In this document: positions 1 through 7,752 of the stretch, in pieces | How positions within the stretch are numbered: the stretch's first letter is position 1 | Layout of the letters: every line of letters starts with the position of its first letter | Origin: Lawsonibacter asaccharolyticus | GTDB taxonomy: Bacteria > Bacillota > Clostridia > Oscillospirales > Oscillospiraceae | Assembly (NCBI GenBank): GCA_003112755.1 | Contig: BFBT01000001.1 | Location: 248,001-312,000, forward strand | Direction of reading: 5' to 3' | DNA: 64,000 bases | Made by a program: the position numbers and the translations under genes | The notes under the pieces: model-generated | Seen by the model: the letters and a program-made list of their open reading frames with translations, nothing else | Database searches by the model: none | What the model was told of the DNA's origin: nothing

Positions 1-719
1 GCCGCGCCCCAATACTGGCCCACCCGGAACAGGCGGGACTGCCTAAAGTCGAAGCTGTCCGGCGCGATATAGTCCTTTGTCCCCATCCCGGTTTTGGGGA
101 TGTCCTGCCAGGAAAAGCGGAACGGCTCCCGGTTGCCGGGGTGCATTTGGCTGTGAAGCAGGGCCAGCCGCGCCCGCCCATCCAGAGCCTCCGAGGGCAC
201 CCCCAGCCGTTTGAGGTTGCCCGTCACATCGGCCTCCACGCGCTCCAGCCGGGGCCGGGCCTCCCCGATCCCCTCGGCGGGGAGCCCAAAGGTGATATAT
301 TTAGAACGCTCGATCCCGTTGTTTGACCGGGCGATCTGGTTTTTTAACATCCCAGTAAATTCGGCCCGGATGCTGTCAAAATCATCCTGGGCCTGGGGAA
401 TGTTGACCTTGTACTTGCTTCTGGAACGGGATCGGCGGTTGATAAAGGAAAGCTGGAACGGTAAAGAGGTATCAAAGTAGTTGAGGAACGAGCTCCACCC
501 GCCGAAAATCGCCGTCTGATCCTCCGTGCTTGCCACGGAATAATTGATGTCCTCATATTCCACGGTTTTGGTGTAGAGCCCGCCGGGGAGCTGGCACACG
601 CCGTCCGGGTGCATCACCAGATAGGGGATCGTCTGCTGGGCGGACAGGGCCGCCCGGTTTTGCCCTTTGCGTTCAGCCCCTGCGGGCCCGCGCCGTGGGT
701 TTCTTTTTGCCTTTTGCAA
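1..719 (-). CDS. VirB4-like conjugative transfer ATPase, N-terminal part (runs off the window)
   Basis: The minus-strand frame is open from a TTG start at 717-719 to the left edge. A strong ribosome site (GGAGGA) lies 5 nt upstream of the TTG. The translation contains stretches such as YLVMHPDGVCQLPGG and YEDINYSVA, which I recognise from the VirB4/TrbE-like ATPase of Tn1549-type elements (CD1110 family). These proteins energise the mating-pair type IV secretion channel at the inner face of the membrane. Only the first 240 or so residues are present, so the Walker motifs are not visible here. The start overlaps the 3' end of the PrgI gene by 47 bp, the usual PrgI-VirB4 order. The start codon is inferred from the ribosome site. 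Confidence 0.75.
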   Translation of the reverse strand, partial: MQKAKRNPRRGPAGAERKGQNRAALSAQQTIPYLVMHPDGVCQLPGGLYTKTVEYEDINYSVASTEDQTAIFGGWSSFLNYFDTSLPFQLSFINRRSRSRSKYKVNIPQAQDDFDSIRAEFTGMLKNQIARSNNGIERSKYITFGLPAEGIGEARPRLERVEADVTGNLKRLGVPSEALDGRARLALLHSQMHPGNREPFRFSWQDIPKTGMGTKDYIAPDSFDFRQSRLFRVGQYWGA

Positions 720-1041
720 TCGCATCCTCCTTTCTCACAGGGCCCCGCTGGGTGAACGGGGCATAGATATTTTCTGTCCGATAGGGCCTCACCCCAGGCC
801 GCAGGAAACGGGCCCGGATCACATTCCTCACCACCTTTTCCAGCGGGAGCCCGTCTTTTTCATACATCGCCAGCAGAAACGCCGGGAGCGCCACGCCCAT
901 CAGCAGGAACATGGCTCCGGTGTTGCCAAGCGTACCACGGGCCAGCAGATAGGACGGGACGCCCACCGCCGCCGCGATCCCGAAGCACGCAAGCTGGCGT
1001 CTGGTGAGGTTAAAGGCAAGTTTGGTCTTGACCTTTGACAA
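673..1041 (-). CDS. PrgI family conjugation protein
   Basis: This 122-residue protein has two hydrophobic segments (about residues 18-35 and 40-60) followed by a basic tail rich in Lys and Arg. It matches the PrgI family (CD1111 type), a small membrane component of Gram-positive type IV secretion systems. It sits directly upstream of, and overlaps, the VirB4-like ATPase, which is the standard arrangement in Tn1549/CTn-like elements. It is the first of the recognisable transfer genes reading leftward; VirB6- and TraG-like genes normally found just upstream of it are not present here. Confidence 0.75.
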   Translation of the reverse strand: MSKVKTKLAFNLTRRQLACFGIAAAVGVPSYLLARGTLGNTGAMFLLMGVALPAFLLAMYEKDGLPLEKVVRNVIRARFLRPGVRPYRTENIYAPFTQRGPVRKEDAIAKGKKKPTARARRG

Positions 1042-1070
1042 ATCGTTGGGAACATTTACATAGGGAATTT

Positions 1071-1655
1071 TTAATCACTCCTTTCCGGCCCGCCCACCTC
1101 TGGACAAAGTGTCCAGAAGTCGGGCAGGGTACTTTCCACCTCATTCCCCCACACGTCCCAGCCGGGCGGGGACTGCCTTGCAAACAGCTCCACCCTGGGC
1201 ACATCGCCCATAAGGGCCACGATCTTTGCACGGGCCTCCTCCGGCTTTTTGCTGTGCTCCTGTATAGGGGAAATAATAAACTGGTGGACGTTGGCCGCGT
1301 GGCGTTTCGGGTGCCCCCTGGTTGCCAGCAGGCAAATTTCAGCGTTGCCCCTCGTCCAAAAGCCCAGGCCGTAAAACCAGCCCTCAGACTTGCGGTTTTG
1401 TTTGAGCCAGACGAAAGCCACGGACTTATATTGAAAGCCCCACGCCTTAATGAGCCGCAGGGCCTCCGGGAGCTGGGGGAACGTGGCCCACAAAAAAAGT
1501 ACGCTGTCCGGGGCCGCAAGATCGGCCACAGGCAACGCGCACAGCTCGTCAATCCCCATTGTGGGGTAATGCTTCTCCGCCGCCCCCTGGACGGAGCTCC
1601 GCTGATACCGCCAGGGTGGATCGGCATAAATCACAGAATAGTGTCCGATAGTCAA
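1071..1655 (-). CDS. MT-A70 family adenine methyltransferase
   Basis: The 194-residue product begins with the catalytic IYADPPW motif near residues 9-15, then shows FLWAT and a C-terminal RVELFAR stretch, as in MT-A70 (N6-adenine) methyltransferases of phages and conjugative elements. These modify DNA in the cytoplasm, probably protecting the element from host restriction. The TTG start overlaps the stop of the upstream methyltransferase gene by 4 nt, so the two are likely coupled. The start is uncertain because GGAG lies almost against the TTG. The last residues (DFWTLCPEVG) are encoded by an interspersed palindrome at 1099-1117, so the tail has been rewritten by that repeat. Confidence 0.8.
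   Translation of the reverse strand: MTIGHYSVIYADPPWRYQRSSVQGAAEKHYPTMGIDELCALPVADLAAPDSVLFLWATFPQLPEALRLIKAWGFQYKSVAFVWLKQNRKSEGWFYGLGFWTRGNAEICLLATRGHPKRHAANVHQFIISPIQEHSKKPEEARAKIVALMGDVPRVELFARQSPPGWDVWGNEVESTLPDFWTLCPEVGGPERSD
1099..1117. repeat. ICE palindrome P1, loop AAG
   Basis: Perfect 8-bp arms TCTGGACA and TGTCCAGA surround AAG. The repeat lies inside the last 50 bp of the MT-A70 gene. The same palindrome occurs at 8024-8042 and 9097-9115, and is split by insertion sequences at two further places. Confidence 0.9.
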
Positions 1656-2377
1656 ACTCCTTTCCCCCCGGCCGCCACCGCCGCCTGAGCCGCCCGGATG
1701 CGTTCACTGGCGGCGGCATAGTAAGCCGGGGCCGTTTCAAAACAGATAAAGCGGCGGCCCGTGTTGAGGGCGGCAACCGCCGTTGTGCCGGAGCCCGCGC
1801 AGATGTCCGCCACTACCTCGCCGGGCCGGGTGTAGGTCTTGATGAAATACTCGCACAGCTCCACGGGCTTCTGCGTGGGGTGCATAGTGCGCTGTACCGT
1901 GGGGAACGCCAGCACGTTCCCCGGAAAGCGCAAACCGTCCTCCGAGCCACCCCCGGAACGGGTGAATTTCCCGTAGTTGGTGCTGTTTCCGTTGTTTGAC
2001 GTGATCTTTTTATAGGGCTTGCCCTGTTCAAACTGCGGATTGTAAAGCGGGGATTTTTGGTAGAATACCAAAATATTCTCCGTCTTTTTCAACGGGGCTC
2101 GCCTTGCGTTGAGAAAGCCGGTGCATCGGCTCTTGTACCATACCCACTCATAGCGGAGCATGGAGAGGTTGGACGCGCCCAGCACTTTGTCATAGGGGCA
2201 CTGCGCGAAGAACAGCACCGCGCCCTCCGGCTTGACGGCCCATTTCACCGCCTCCCACAGCTCCGGCAAGGGCAACGGCACATCCCAAAAGTTCCGGGTG
2301 GTGCCGTAGGGCGGATCGGTTAAGAGCATATCCACCGAATGACGGGGGAGGGAGCGCAGGCCCTCGATGCCGTCCAT
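1652..2377 (-). CDS. Site-specific DNA methyltransferase (beta class N6/N4), 5' end probably lost
   Basis: TDPPYG (motif IV, about residues 20-25) comes before the AdoMet-binding motif ADICAGSGTT near residue 190. That order is typical of beta-class N6-adenine or N4-cytosine methyltransferases. The protein also has the HPTQKPVELCE motif that precedes motif I in this class. The frame stays open upstream of the first ATG, through residues resembling ELTEGLFL, until it meets a half palindrome and the IS at 2421. The native start was therefore probably removed by the rearrangement at IS copy 1, and the ATG at 2375-2377 is a fallback start. The stop overlaps the MT-A70 start by 4 nt. Likely role: element self-protection. 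Confidence 0.75.
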   Translation of the reverse strand: MDGIEGLRSLPRHSVDMLLTDPPYGTTRNFWDVPLPLPELWEAVKWAVKPEGAVLFFAQCPYDKVLGASNLSMLRYEWVWYKSRCTGFLNARRAPLKKTENILVFYQKSPLYNPQFEQGKPYKKITSNNGNSTNYGKFTRSGGGSEDGLRFPGNVLAFPTVQRTMHPTQKPVELCEYFIKTYTRPGEVVADICAGSGTTAVAALNTGRRFICFETAPAYYAAASERIRAAQAAVAAGGKGV

Positions 2378-2409
2378 AAGGAACAGCCCTTCTGTGAGCT
2401 CCGGGGACT

Positions 2410-2420
2410 TCTGGACACTT
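2410..2420. repeat. Left half of a split ICE palindrome (loop CTT) flanking IS copy 1
   Basis: TCTGGACA followed by CTT abuts the TGGTGTGC terminus of IS copy 1. Read on the minus strand, the flank continues as AAGTGTCCAGAAGTC, the same half found on the other side of this IS. Confidence 0.8.
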
Positions 2421-2510
2421 TGGTGTGCTCCCCGTCAAGTAGACAATGAAATACTTTACACTTTACGAGCGAATTTCTGCCTGTCCAGTAATATGGAGCA
2501 GACCTGGTCA

Positions 2511-3374
2511 CTACGCGGCCGACAGGCAGTCATGGACCTCCATAGGGGTCCGCACACCCAGGCCGCGCTGGAGGCGGTGGAAGTTGTAATAGGTGATGTA
2601 CTCCTGGATCATCTTGACCAACTGCTCCCGGCTGGTGAACCGCCTGCCATAGTAGCGCTCCCGCTTGAGGATGCCCCAGAAGCCCTCCATGGGGCCGTTG
2701 TCAATGCACTTTCCCACCCGGGACATACTCTGTGTAATGCCAGCTGCAGCCAGCTTGTCATGGAAGATCTGGGTAGTATAGGCGCTGCCCCGGTCGCTGT
2801 GGAGCAGAGGGTGGGCGCCGGGATTGGTCTCCAATGCCTGATCCAGAGTGCGATGGACCAAGGCAGCGTCGTTGGTGTCCCGGATGATAAAGGAGACGAT
2901 CCTTCGGTCACACAGATCCAGGATGGCGCTCAGGTAGAGCTTGCACATGGTATTTCCCGTATAGTAGTGAAACTCCGTCACATCGGTGAGCCACTTTTCG
3001 TTGGGGCGGTCGGCGTAAAATTGGCGGTTCAGTACATTCTCTGCCAGCTGCCGGGGAGAGGATGCCACCCGAGTGCAGCCATGTGGGGCATGTTTTACCG
3101 CAGATTGAATCCCAAGGCAGCGGCAGATACGCAGCGTCCGCTTATCGTTGACTGGCGTATGGTAATACTTGTCCAAATCGTCCCGAATGCGGCGGTATCC
3201 CTTGTCCGGGCTATCCCGGTGGATCTCCTGCACCAACTGGGCGATGCGCTGATTCTCGGCGACGCGGCCCCCGGCTTTCCCGGAGCGCCACTGGTAATAG
3301 CTGGCCCGGGAGATATGCAGTGCACGGCAGGCTGGCCCCACAGGAAATCCCTCGTTTTCCGTACCATAGCGCAC
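2511..3374 (-). CDS. IS3-family transposase OrfB (DDE integrase core), copy 1
   Basis: The 287-residue product has the retroviral-type DDE catalytic domain: D in TDVTEF (about residue 131), D in HSDRGSAY (about 194) and E in NGPMEGFWGILK (about 230), followed by the YNFHRLQ region. The N-terminus contains the HTH_21-like SRASYYQWRSG segment. The GTG start is nominal. The frame is open upstream to the A7 run at 3437-3443, so the active transposase is probably an OrfAB fusion made by -1 frameshifting. It is identical to the protein at 4993-5856. Confidence 0.93.
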   Translation of the reverse strand: MRYGTENEGFPVGPACRALHISRASYYQWRSGKAGGRVAENQRIAQLVQEIHRDSPDKGYRRIRDDLDKYYHTPVNDKRTLRICRCLGIQSAVKHAPHGCTRVASSPRQLAENVLNRQFYADRPNEKWLTDVTEFHYYTGNTMCKLYLSAILDLCDRRIVSFIIRDTNDAALVHRTLDQALETNPGAHPLLHSDRGSAYTTQIFHDKLAAAGITQSMSRVGKCIDNGPMEGFWGILKRERYYGRRFTSREQLVKMIQEYITYYNFHRLQRGLGVRTPMEVHDCLSAA

Positions 3375-3406
3375 CGCTTCATACTGCTGTTCCTGCCGAA
3401 ACTGCC

Positions 3407-4084
3407 TCAGCGATCCCCCCTTTCCAGCTCTTGCACTTTTTTTCGCAGATACAGTTCCATTTTCAGCAATTCATTCTCCTTCTTCAACCGGGCGTTCTCG
3501 ATCCGCAGGGCCTCATCCCGGCTCCGGGGCGTTTGGTCCGCCAGGCGCTTGCCACGCCGGTCCTCCAATCCCGCGGGACCCAACTCCTGATACTTTTTCA
3601 CCCAGCTCCGCAGCGTCTGTACGGCTACTTGGTGTGCCTGCGCCACCTCTTGGAGCGTCCGGCCGCCCTCCAGACAGGCCAGCACCGCCTCCAGCCGTTC
3701 CTCTATGGTGTGGTCGTTCCTCATGATAGTCCCTCCTCTTTCTCTCTTGGAGTTTCTCTCATGATACGCCTTTACCCAGTCCAATACCAGATTCCCGGAG
3801 CGCAAATGATACTTTTCCGCGATGGCCATAGAACTGCCCTGACCGGACAGGTACTCCTCCGCCACTTGGCGCTTGAAGTCCTCGCTGTACTTCCGTTTGG
3901 AGCGATTCCCATTCTCCTCCAATGCCGAAATTCCCTCCGAGCGATACCGGCTGATCCAACTCTCCATGGTGGAGTGACCCACCCCAGCTCGCCGCGCCGC
4001 CTCTCGCATCCGCAGCCGTCCTGCAAGATATTCCTCCACCAGCGAGACTTTTTCCTCAAAAGCAACTTCTTTTCGTTTGCCCAT
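3407..4084 (-). CDS. IS3-family transposase OrfA with two helix-turn-helix units, copy 1
   Basis: This 225-residue DNA-binding subunit has three successive HTH-like blocks (about residues 8-45, 65-100 and 120-165, including MREAARRAGVGHSTMESW and TLQEVAQAHQVAVQTLRSW). It ends in a coiled coil (about 185-220, RIENARLKKENELLKMEL) likely used for dimerisation. Length and layout fit the IS150-like group of IS3, whose OrfA is longer than in the IS2 or IS3 groups. It recognises the IS ends and partners with OrfB. It is identical to the copy at 5889-6566. Confidence 0.9.
   Translation of the reverse strand: MGKRKEVAFEEKVSLVEEYLAGRLRMREAARRAGVGHSTMESWISRYRSEGISALEENGNRSKRKYSEDFKRQVAEEYLSGQGSSMAIAEKYHLRSGNLVLDWVKAYHERNSKRERGGTIMRNDHTIEERLEAVLACLEGGRTLQEVAQAHQVAVQTLRSWVKKYQELGPAGLEDRRGKRLADQTPRSRDEALRIENARLKKENELLKMELYLRKKVQELERGDR
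3437..3443 (-). other. Predicted -1 ribosomal frameshift site, IS copy 1
   Basis: A run of seven A (T7 on the plus strand) lies near the end of orfA, read as CGA AAA AAA in the orfA frame. The -1 frame is open from here into orfB with no stop. This matches the A6/A7 slippery signals that make OrfAB transposase in the IS3 family. The same run is at 5919-5925 in copy 2. Confidence 0.65.
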
Positions 4085-4137
4085 CCTGTATTCACTCCCA
4101 ATGTTATTTTCCTGTCTGCTTTATTGGGAGCATACCA

Positions 4138-4148
4138 AAGTGTCCAGA
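4138..4148. repeat. Right half of a split ICE palindrome (loop AAG) flanking IS copy 1
   Basis: AAG followed by TGTCCAGA directly abuts the right IS terminus. It belongs to a palindrome different from the one on the left of the IS, because the loop triplets are reverse complements and not a direct duplication. Confidence 0.8.
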
Positions 4149-4155
4149 AGTGCCG

Positions 4156-4887
4156 CTATCGGTCTGTATGGCCTTGCTCCGGGCGGGGCCGTTCCGCCGC
4201 CTGGGGAAAACGGTCAATGACTTCTTTATAGGCCGCCATCTGCTCCCGGATAGAGAGCTGCGGGTAAGCAAAAACCTTGTGCTCGTCGGGAATGTCCTCC
4301 CGCCCGTGATAATGCTCCACAAATTGACTTCCACTGCCTACCACATAGCCCCCGTGGGAAAAGCCGCCGTCCTCATTGATCCGCATATCCCGTCCATACG
4401 CCTTATAATCGAAATAGTCCAGCAGATGATCGGGAATATCAATAGCCTCCATATCCTCCACATAGATGCGGCCCAGGGTTTCATCGTCCTCCACACCGGG
4501 ATAAAATTCGTAGGCGTCCAGGTTTTCCACAAGGTTGATAAGGTCGGCCACGCTGGAGGTGTGTTCGCCGCAGTCAATCACCGCCTCAAACTTCTCCAAA
4601 TCGCTTTTGTCCAGTTCAGAGAGCAGATGGGCCAGATGGTTGAGCTCGTCAATGCTTTCATATTCCCCCAGGCAGGCGTTGAGTTCCGGCAGTCTGCCGT
4701 CATAGTCGGCAATAAAAATTTCCTCATACCGGATATTGTCAATGCCGATCCGTTTCAGCGCCGCCTGTACTTCCTCTTTGGTAGTGGGGAATTTCAAGAG
4801 CGTGCTGGCAAGCTCCCCCTCATTGTATTTCCCCAGGTTGGTGACATACGCCTCAAGGATAGGCTGTTCCTGTTCCAGTCCAATCAC
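4156..4887 (-). CDS. ardA: ArdA-like antirestriction protein
   Basis: EAYVTNLGKYNEGELA near the N-terminus is the hallmark of ArdA, an acidic DNA mimic that blocks type I restriction enzymes when a conjugative element enters a new host. The 240-residue or so protein is rich in Asp and Glu, as expected, and ends about 10 bp from a half palindrome. The gene lies between the two IS copies. The frame runs on into IS copy 2. I placed the start at a GTG (4885-4887) beside GAGGAG, but a slightly later non-ATG start is equally possible, and the native start may have been displaced by the palindrome at 4892. Confidence 0.8.
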   Translation of the reverse strand: MIGLEQEQPILEAYVTNLGKYNEGELASTLLKFPTTKEEVQAALKRIGIDNIRYEEIFIADYDGRLPELNACLGEYESIDELNHLAHLLSELDKSDLEKFEAVIDCGEHTSSVADLINLVENLDAYEFYPGVEDDETLGRIYVEDMEAIDIPDHLLDYFDYKAYGRDMRINEDGGFSHGGYVVGSGSQFVEHYHGREDIPDEHKVFAYPQLSIREQMAAYKEVIDRFPQAAERPRPEQGHTDR

Positions 4888-4891
4888 CTCC

Positions 4892-4902
4892 TCTGGACAA
4901 AG
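4892..4902. repeat. Left half of ICE palindrome P3, split by IS copy 2
   Basis: TCTGGACA plus AAG abuts the IS left end. The same AAG triplet is repeated at 6620-6622 on the other side of the IS, giving a 3-bp target duplication. Confidence 0.85.
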
Positions 4903-4992
4903 TGGTGTGCTCCCCGTCAAGTAGACAATGAAATACTTTACACTTTACGAGCGAATTTCTGCCTGTCCAGTAATATGGAGCAGACCTGGTCA

Positions 4993-5856
4993 CTACGCGG
5001 CCGACAGGCAGTCATGGACCTCCATAGGGGTCCGCACACCCAGGCCGCGCTGGAGGCGGTGGAAGTTGTAATAGGTGATGTACTCCTGGATCATCTTGAC
5101 CAACTGCTCCCGGCTGGTGAACCGCCTGCCATAGTAGCGCTCCCGCTTGAGGATGCCCCAGAAGCCCTCCATGGGGCCGTTGTCAATGCACTTTCCCACC
5201 CGGGACATACTCTGTGTAATGCCAGCTGCAGCCAGCTTGTCATGGAAGATCTGGGTAGTATAGGCGCTGCCCCGGTCGCTGTGGAGCAGAGGGTGGGCGC
5301 CGGGATTGGTCTCCAATGCCTGATCCAGAGTGCGATGGACCAAGGCAGCGTCGTTGGTGTCCCGGATGATAAAGGAGACGATCCTTCGGTCACACAGATC
5401 CAGGATGGCGCTCAGGTAGAGCTTGCACATGGTATTTCCCGTATAGTAGTGAAACTCCGTCACATCGGTGAGCCACTTTTCGTTGGGGCGGTCGGCGTAA
5501 AATTGGCGGTTCAGTACATTCTCTGCCAGCTGCCGGGGAGAGGATGCCACCCGAGTGCAGCCATGTGGGGCATGTTTTACCGCAGATTGAATCCCAAGGC
5601 AGCGGCAGATACGCAGCGTCCGCTTATCGTTGACTGGCGTATGGTAATACTTGTCCAAATCGTCCCGAATGCGGCGGTATCCCTTGTCCGGGCTATCCCG
5701 GTGGATCTCCTGCACCAACTGGGCGATGCGCTGATTCTCGGCGACGCGGCCCCCGGCTTTCCCGGAGCGCCACTGGTAATAGCTGGCCCGGGAGATATGC
5801 AGTGCACGGCAGGCTGGCCCCACAGGAAATCCCTCGTTTTCCGTACCATAGCGCAC
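4993..5856 (-). CDS. IS3-family transposase OrfB (DDE integrase core), copy 2
   Basis: Translation is identical to the OrfB at 2511-3374, including the D, D and E catalytic positions in TDVTEF, HSDRGSAY and EGFWGILK. With intact frames and a matching A7 slippery run at 5919-5925, this copy has everything seen in a functional element, and its target duplication is intact. Confidence 0.93.
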   Translation of the reverse strand: MRYGTENEGFPVGPACRALHISRASYYQWRSGKAGGRVAENQRIAQLVQEIHRDSPDKGYRRIRDDLDKYYHTPVNDKRTLRICRCLGIQSAVKHAPHGCTRVASSPRQLAENVLNRQFYADRPNEKWLTDVTEFHYYTGNTMCKLYLSAILDLCDRRIVSFIIRDTNDAALVHRTLDQALETNPGAHPLLHSDRGSAYTTQIFHDKLAAAGITQSMSRVGKCIDNGPMEGFWGILKRERYYGRRFTSREQLVKMIQEYITYYNFHRLQRGLGVRTPMEVHDCLSAA

Positions 5857-5888
5857 CGCTTCATACTGCTGTTCCTGCCGAAACTGCC

Positions 5889-6566
5889 TCAGCGATCCCC
5901 CCTTTCCAGCTCTTGCACTTTTTTTCGCAGATACAGTTCCATTTTCAGCAATTCATTCTCCTTCTTCAACCGGGCGTTCTCGATCCGCAGGGCCTCATCC
6001 CGGCTCCGGGGCGTTTGGTCCGCCAGGCGCTTGCCACGCCGGTCCTCCAATCCCGCGGGACCCAACTCCTGATACTTTTTCACCCAGCTCCGCAGCGTCT
6101 GTACGGCTACTTGGTGTGCCTGCGCCACCTCTTGGAGCGTCCGGCCGCCCTCCAGACAGGCCAGCACCGCCTCCAGCCGTTCCTCTATGGTGTGGTCGTT
6201 CCTCATGATAGTCCCTCCTCTTTCTCTCTTGGAGTTTCTCTCATGATACGCCTTTACCCAGTCCAATACCAGATTCCCGGAGCGCAAATGATACTTTTCC
6301 GCGATGGCCATAGAACTGCCCTGACCGGACAGGTACTCCTCCGCCACTTGGCGCTTGAAGTCCTCGCTGTACTTCCGTTTGGAGCGATTCCCATTCTCCT
6401 CCAATGCCGAAATTCCCTCCGAGCGATACCGGCTGATCCAACTCTCCATGGTGGAGTGACCCACCCCAGCTCGCCGCGCCGCCTCTCGCATCCGCAGCCG
6501 TCCTGCAAGATATTCCTCCACCAGCGAGACTTTTTCCTCAAAAGCAACTTCTTTTCGTTTGCCCAT
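5889..6566 (-). CDS. IS3-family transposase OrfA, copy 2
   Basis: It is identical to the 225-residue OrfA at 3407-4084: tandem HTH blocks and a C-terminal coiled coil. The ATG is preceded by GGGAGTG, and the gene starts 53 bp inside the right end of the IS. The lack of divergence between copies points to recent transposition or gene conversion. Confidence 0.9.
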   Translation of the reverse strand: MGKRKEVAFEEKVSLVEEYLAGRLRMREAARRAGVGHSTMESWISRYRSEGISALEENGNRSKRKYSEDFKRQVAEEYLSGQGSSMAIAEKYHLRSGNLVLDWVKAYHERNSKRERGGTIMRNDHTIEERLEAVLACLEGGRTLQEVAQAHQVAVQTLRSWVKKYQELGPAGLEDRRGKRLADQTPRSRDEALRIENARLKKENELLKMELYLRKKVQELERGDR

Positions 6567-6619
6567 CCTGTATTCACTCCCAATGTTATTTTCCTGTCTG
6601 CTTTATTGGGAGCATACCA

Positions 6620-6630
6620 AAGTGTCCATA
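6620..6630. repeat. Right half of ICE palindrome P3, split by IS copy 2
   Basis: AAG then TGTCCATA: one base differs from the usual TGTCCAGA arm. It ends two bases before the TAA stop of the DUF6674-like gene at 6633. Confidence 0.8.
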
Positions 6631-6632
6631 AG

Positions 6633-7412
6633 TTACCGGGCCTCCCGGCTTACGGCGGGGGCCGCCCGTTCCTTGCTTTCCTGGGCCTTTGCCAGCTTTG
6701 CACATTCCTCCATTGTCTGCCGGATCGGGGGCCGGGCCGCCTGCTCCAAGTGTTCCAGGCGTTTGAGCGCCCCAGCCGTCCGGCTCTGCATCGCGCACAT
6801 CAGCCGCCGATCCTGCCGAAAGGGGAGCGAGAGCCCACGGGCCAGAGCGCCGGGCCCCTTTGGATCGTCCAGGGCCTCCCGGCCCTGCACCGCCCGGACA
6901 ATGTTTTTCAAGTGCCGCCCGGCCTCGTGGTATTCCTTGCTAGCCGCCTCGATGATGGATAGCGCCCTATCGTCAAAGGCAATATTTTTTTCCAGTTCCC
7001 GGCTGATCCCCTCCAAGGCGGGCCGGATATGCAGAAACTCCGCCGTATGCGCCAGGGCCGACACGCCGCGCTCCCGAAAGGCCGCCAGCGTCTTTTTACA
7101 GCCCTCTACAACTTTTTCTTTCAAGCTGTCCAGCCGTTCCCGCAAGCCATTTGTGACCTTTTCAAGCCCCTCCACCGTCTTTTGGAGGGCCCGCTTCACC
7201 GGGCTTTCCCTGGCCTGGGCCAGCTCCTGCCGCATCACAGCCAGCTCCTCCAATGCGGAATTGAGCTGTTGTTCCAGCCCCGCGATCTGCTGGCACATAG
7301 CCAGCAAATCCTCCCGGCCAGGGGAATTGTGCTGTTTCATCACTTCCAGGAGCTCCCGGACAGCGGGCTCCTCCATCAGCGGGACACTCCGGGGATGTTT
7401 CCGCTTAGACAT
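6633..7412 (-). CDS. DUF6674-like ICE protein
   Basis: The 259-residue, mostly helical protein begins with EEPAVRELLEVMKQHN, followed by a coiled coil (about residues 30-75) and further Glu/Lys/Arg-rich helices. This pattern matches the DUF6674 family commonly encoded next to ParB and ArdA in Tn1549-like elements. No catalytic motif is visible and the biochemical role is unknown. Its start overlaps the stop of the upstream DUF4406-like gene by 8 nt, so the two are coupled. Its stop lies against an interspersed palindrome that took an IS insertion. Confidence 0.6.
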   Translation of the reverse strand: MSKRKHPRSVPLMEEPAVRELLEVMKQHNSPGREDLLAMCQQIAGLEQQLNSALEELAVMRQELAQARESPVKRALQKTVEGLEKVTNGLRERLDSLKEKVVEGCKKTLAAFRERGVSALAHTAEFLHIRPALEGISRELEKNIAFDDRALSIIEAASKEYHEAGRHLKNIVRAVQGREALDDPKGPGALARGLSLPFRQDRRLMCAMQSRTAGALKRLEHLEQAARPPIRQTMEECAKLAKAQESKERAAPAVSREAR

Positions 7413-7752
7413 TGTGGCGGCCCTGGCCCTTGACCGTCAAAATCCCCTCCAGGGTGGTGGACGTGATCCCCAGCCGCTGGGCCACCGCAATATCATTTTT
7501 TACCGCTTCATTGATATAGCTCCCGCACACTACCAGCACATGGGAGCGGCGGAGCAGGTCACGGCCCATGTCAATGCCGCTTTTATGCTCCTCCGGCACC
7601 GCGTCATTGAGGAACAAGGGAAGATACATGGCCGGGCAGATAGGCGAGAAGCCCGCCTCATAGACCAAACGGCAGTAGTTCGCCGCCTGTTCTGTCTTTT
7701 CACAGTCATCGCCGCGCCAAGCGGCGGTAATATACGCAAGTGGGCGTTTCAT
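7405..7752 (-). CDS. DUF4406/DUF7768-like nucleoside-deoxyribosyltransferase fold protein
   Basis: The 115-residue product starts AYITAAWRGDD and contains CPAMYLPLF and a SHVLVVCGSYI strand followed by IAVAQRLGI. This is the layout of the DUF4406 family, related to nucleoside 2-deoxyribosyltransferases and frequent in phages and conjugative elements. An in-frame ATG further upstream exists, but the ATG at 7750-7752 has a good ribosome site (GGAGG, 8 nt away). Substrate is unknown. Confidence 0.6.
   Translation of the reverse strand: MKRPLAYITAAWRGDDCEKTEQAANYCRLVYEAGFSPICPAMYLPLFLNDAVPEEHKSGIDMGRDLLRRSHVLVVCGSYINEAVKNDIAVAQRLGITSTTLEGILTVKGQGRHNV

Larger units (their letters stand above)
2421..4137 (-). 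mobile_element. IS3-family insertion sequence, copy 1 (1,717 bp)
   Basis: The ends are TGGTGTGCTCCC on the left and the complement of TGGTATGCTCCC on the right, with the TG...CA terminal bases typical of IS3-family elements. It carries orfA and orfB on the minus strand with a slippery A7 run between them. It matches copy 2 (4903-6619) in length and in both translated frames. Its flanking triplets do not match (CTT left, AAG right), so it is not bounded by a simple 3-bp target duplication. Confidence 0.9.
4903..6619 (-). mobile_element. IS3-family insertion sequence, copy 2 (1,717 bp)
   Basis: It has the same termini, length and genes as copy 1, 2,482 bp away in the same orientation. Flanks are TCTGGACA-AAG on the left and AAG-TGTCCATA on the right. 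The element therefore sits precisely in the loop of the ICE palindrome with an AAG target duplication. It separates ardA from the DUF6674-like gene. Confidence 0.93.

Noticed and set aside
2367..3590. Long open frames on the plus strand across both IS copies and beyond (up to 640 codons)
   Set aside because: They are antisense to orfA and orfB, repeat exactly in both copies, and have no ribosome site or recognisable domain. GC-rich sequence keeps such shadow frames open.
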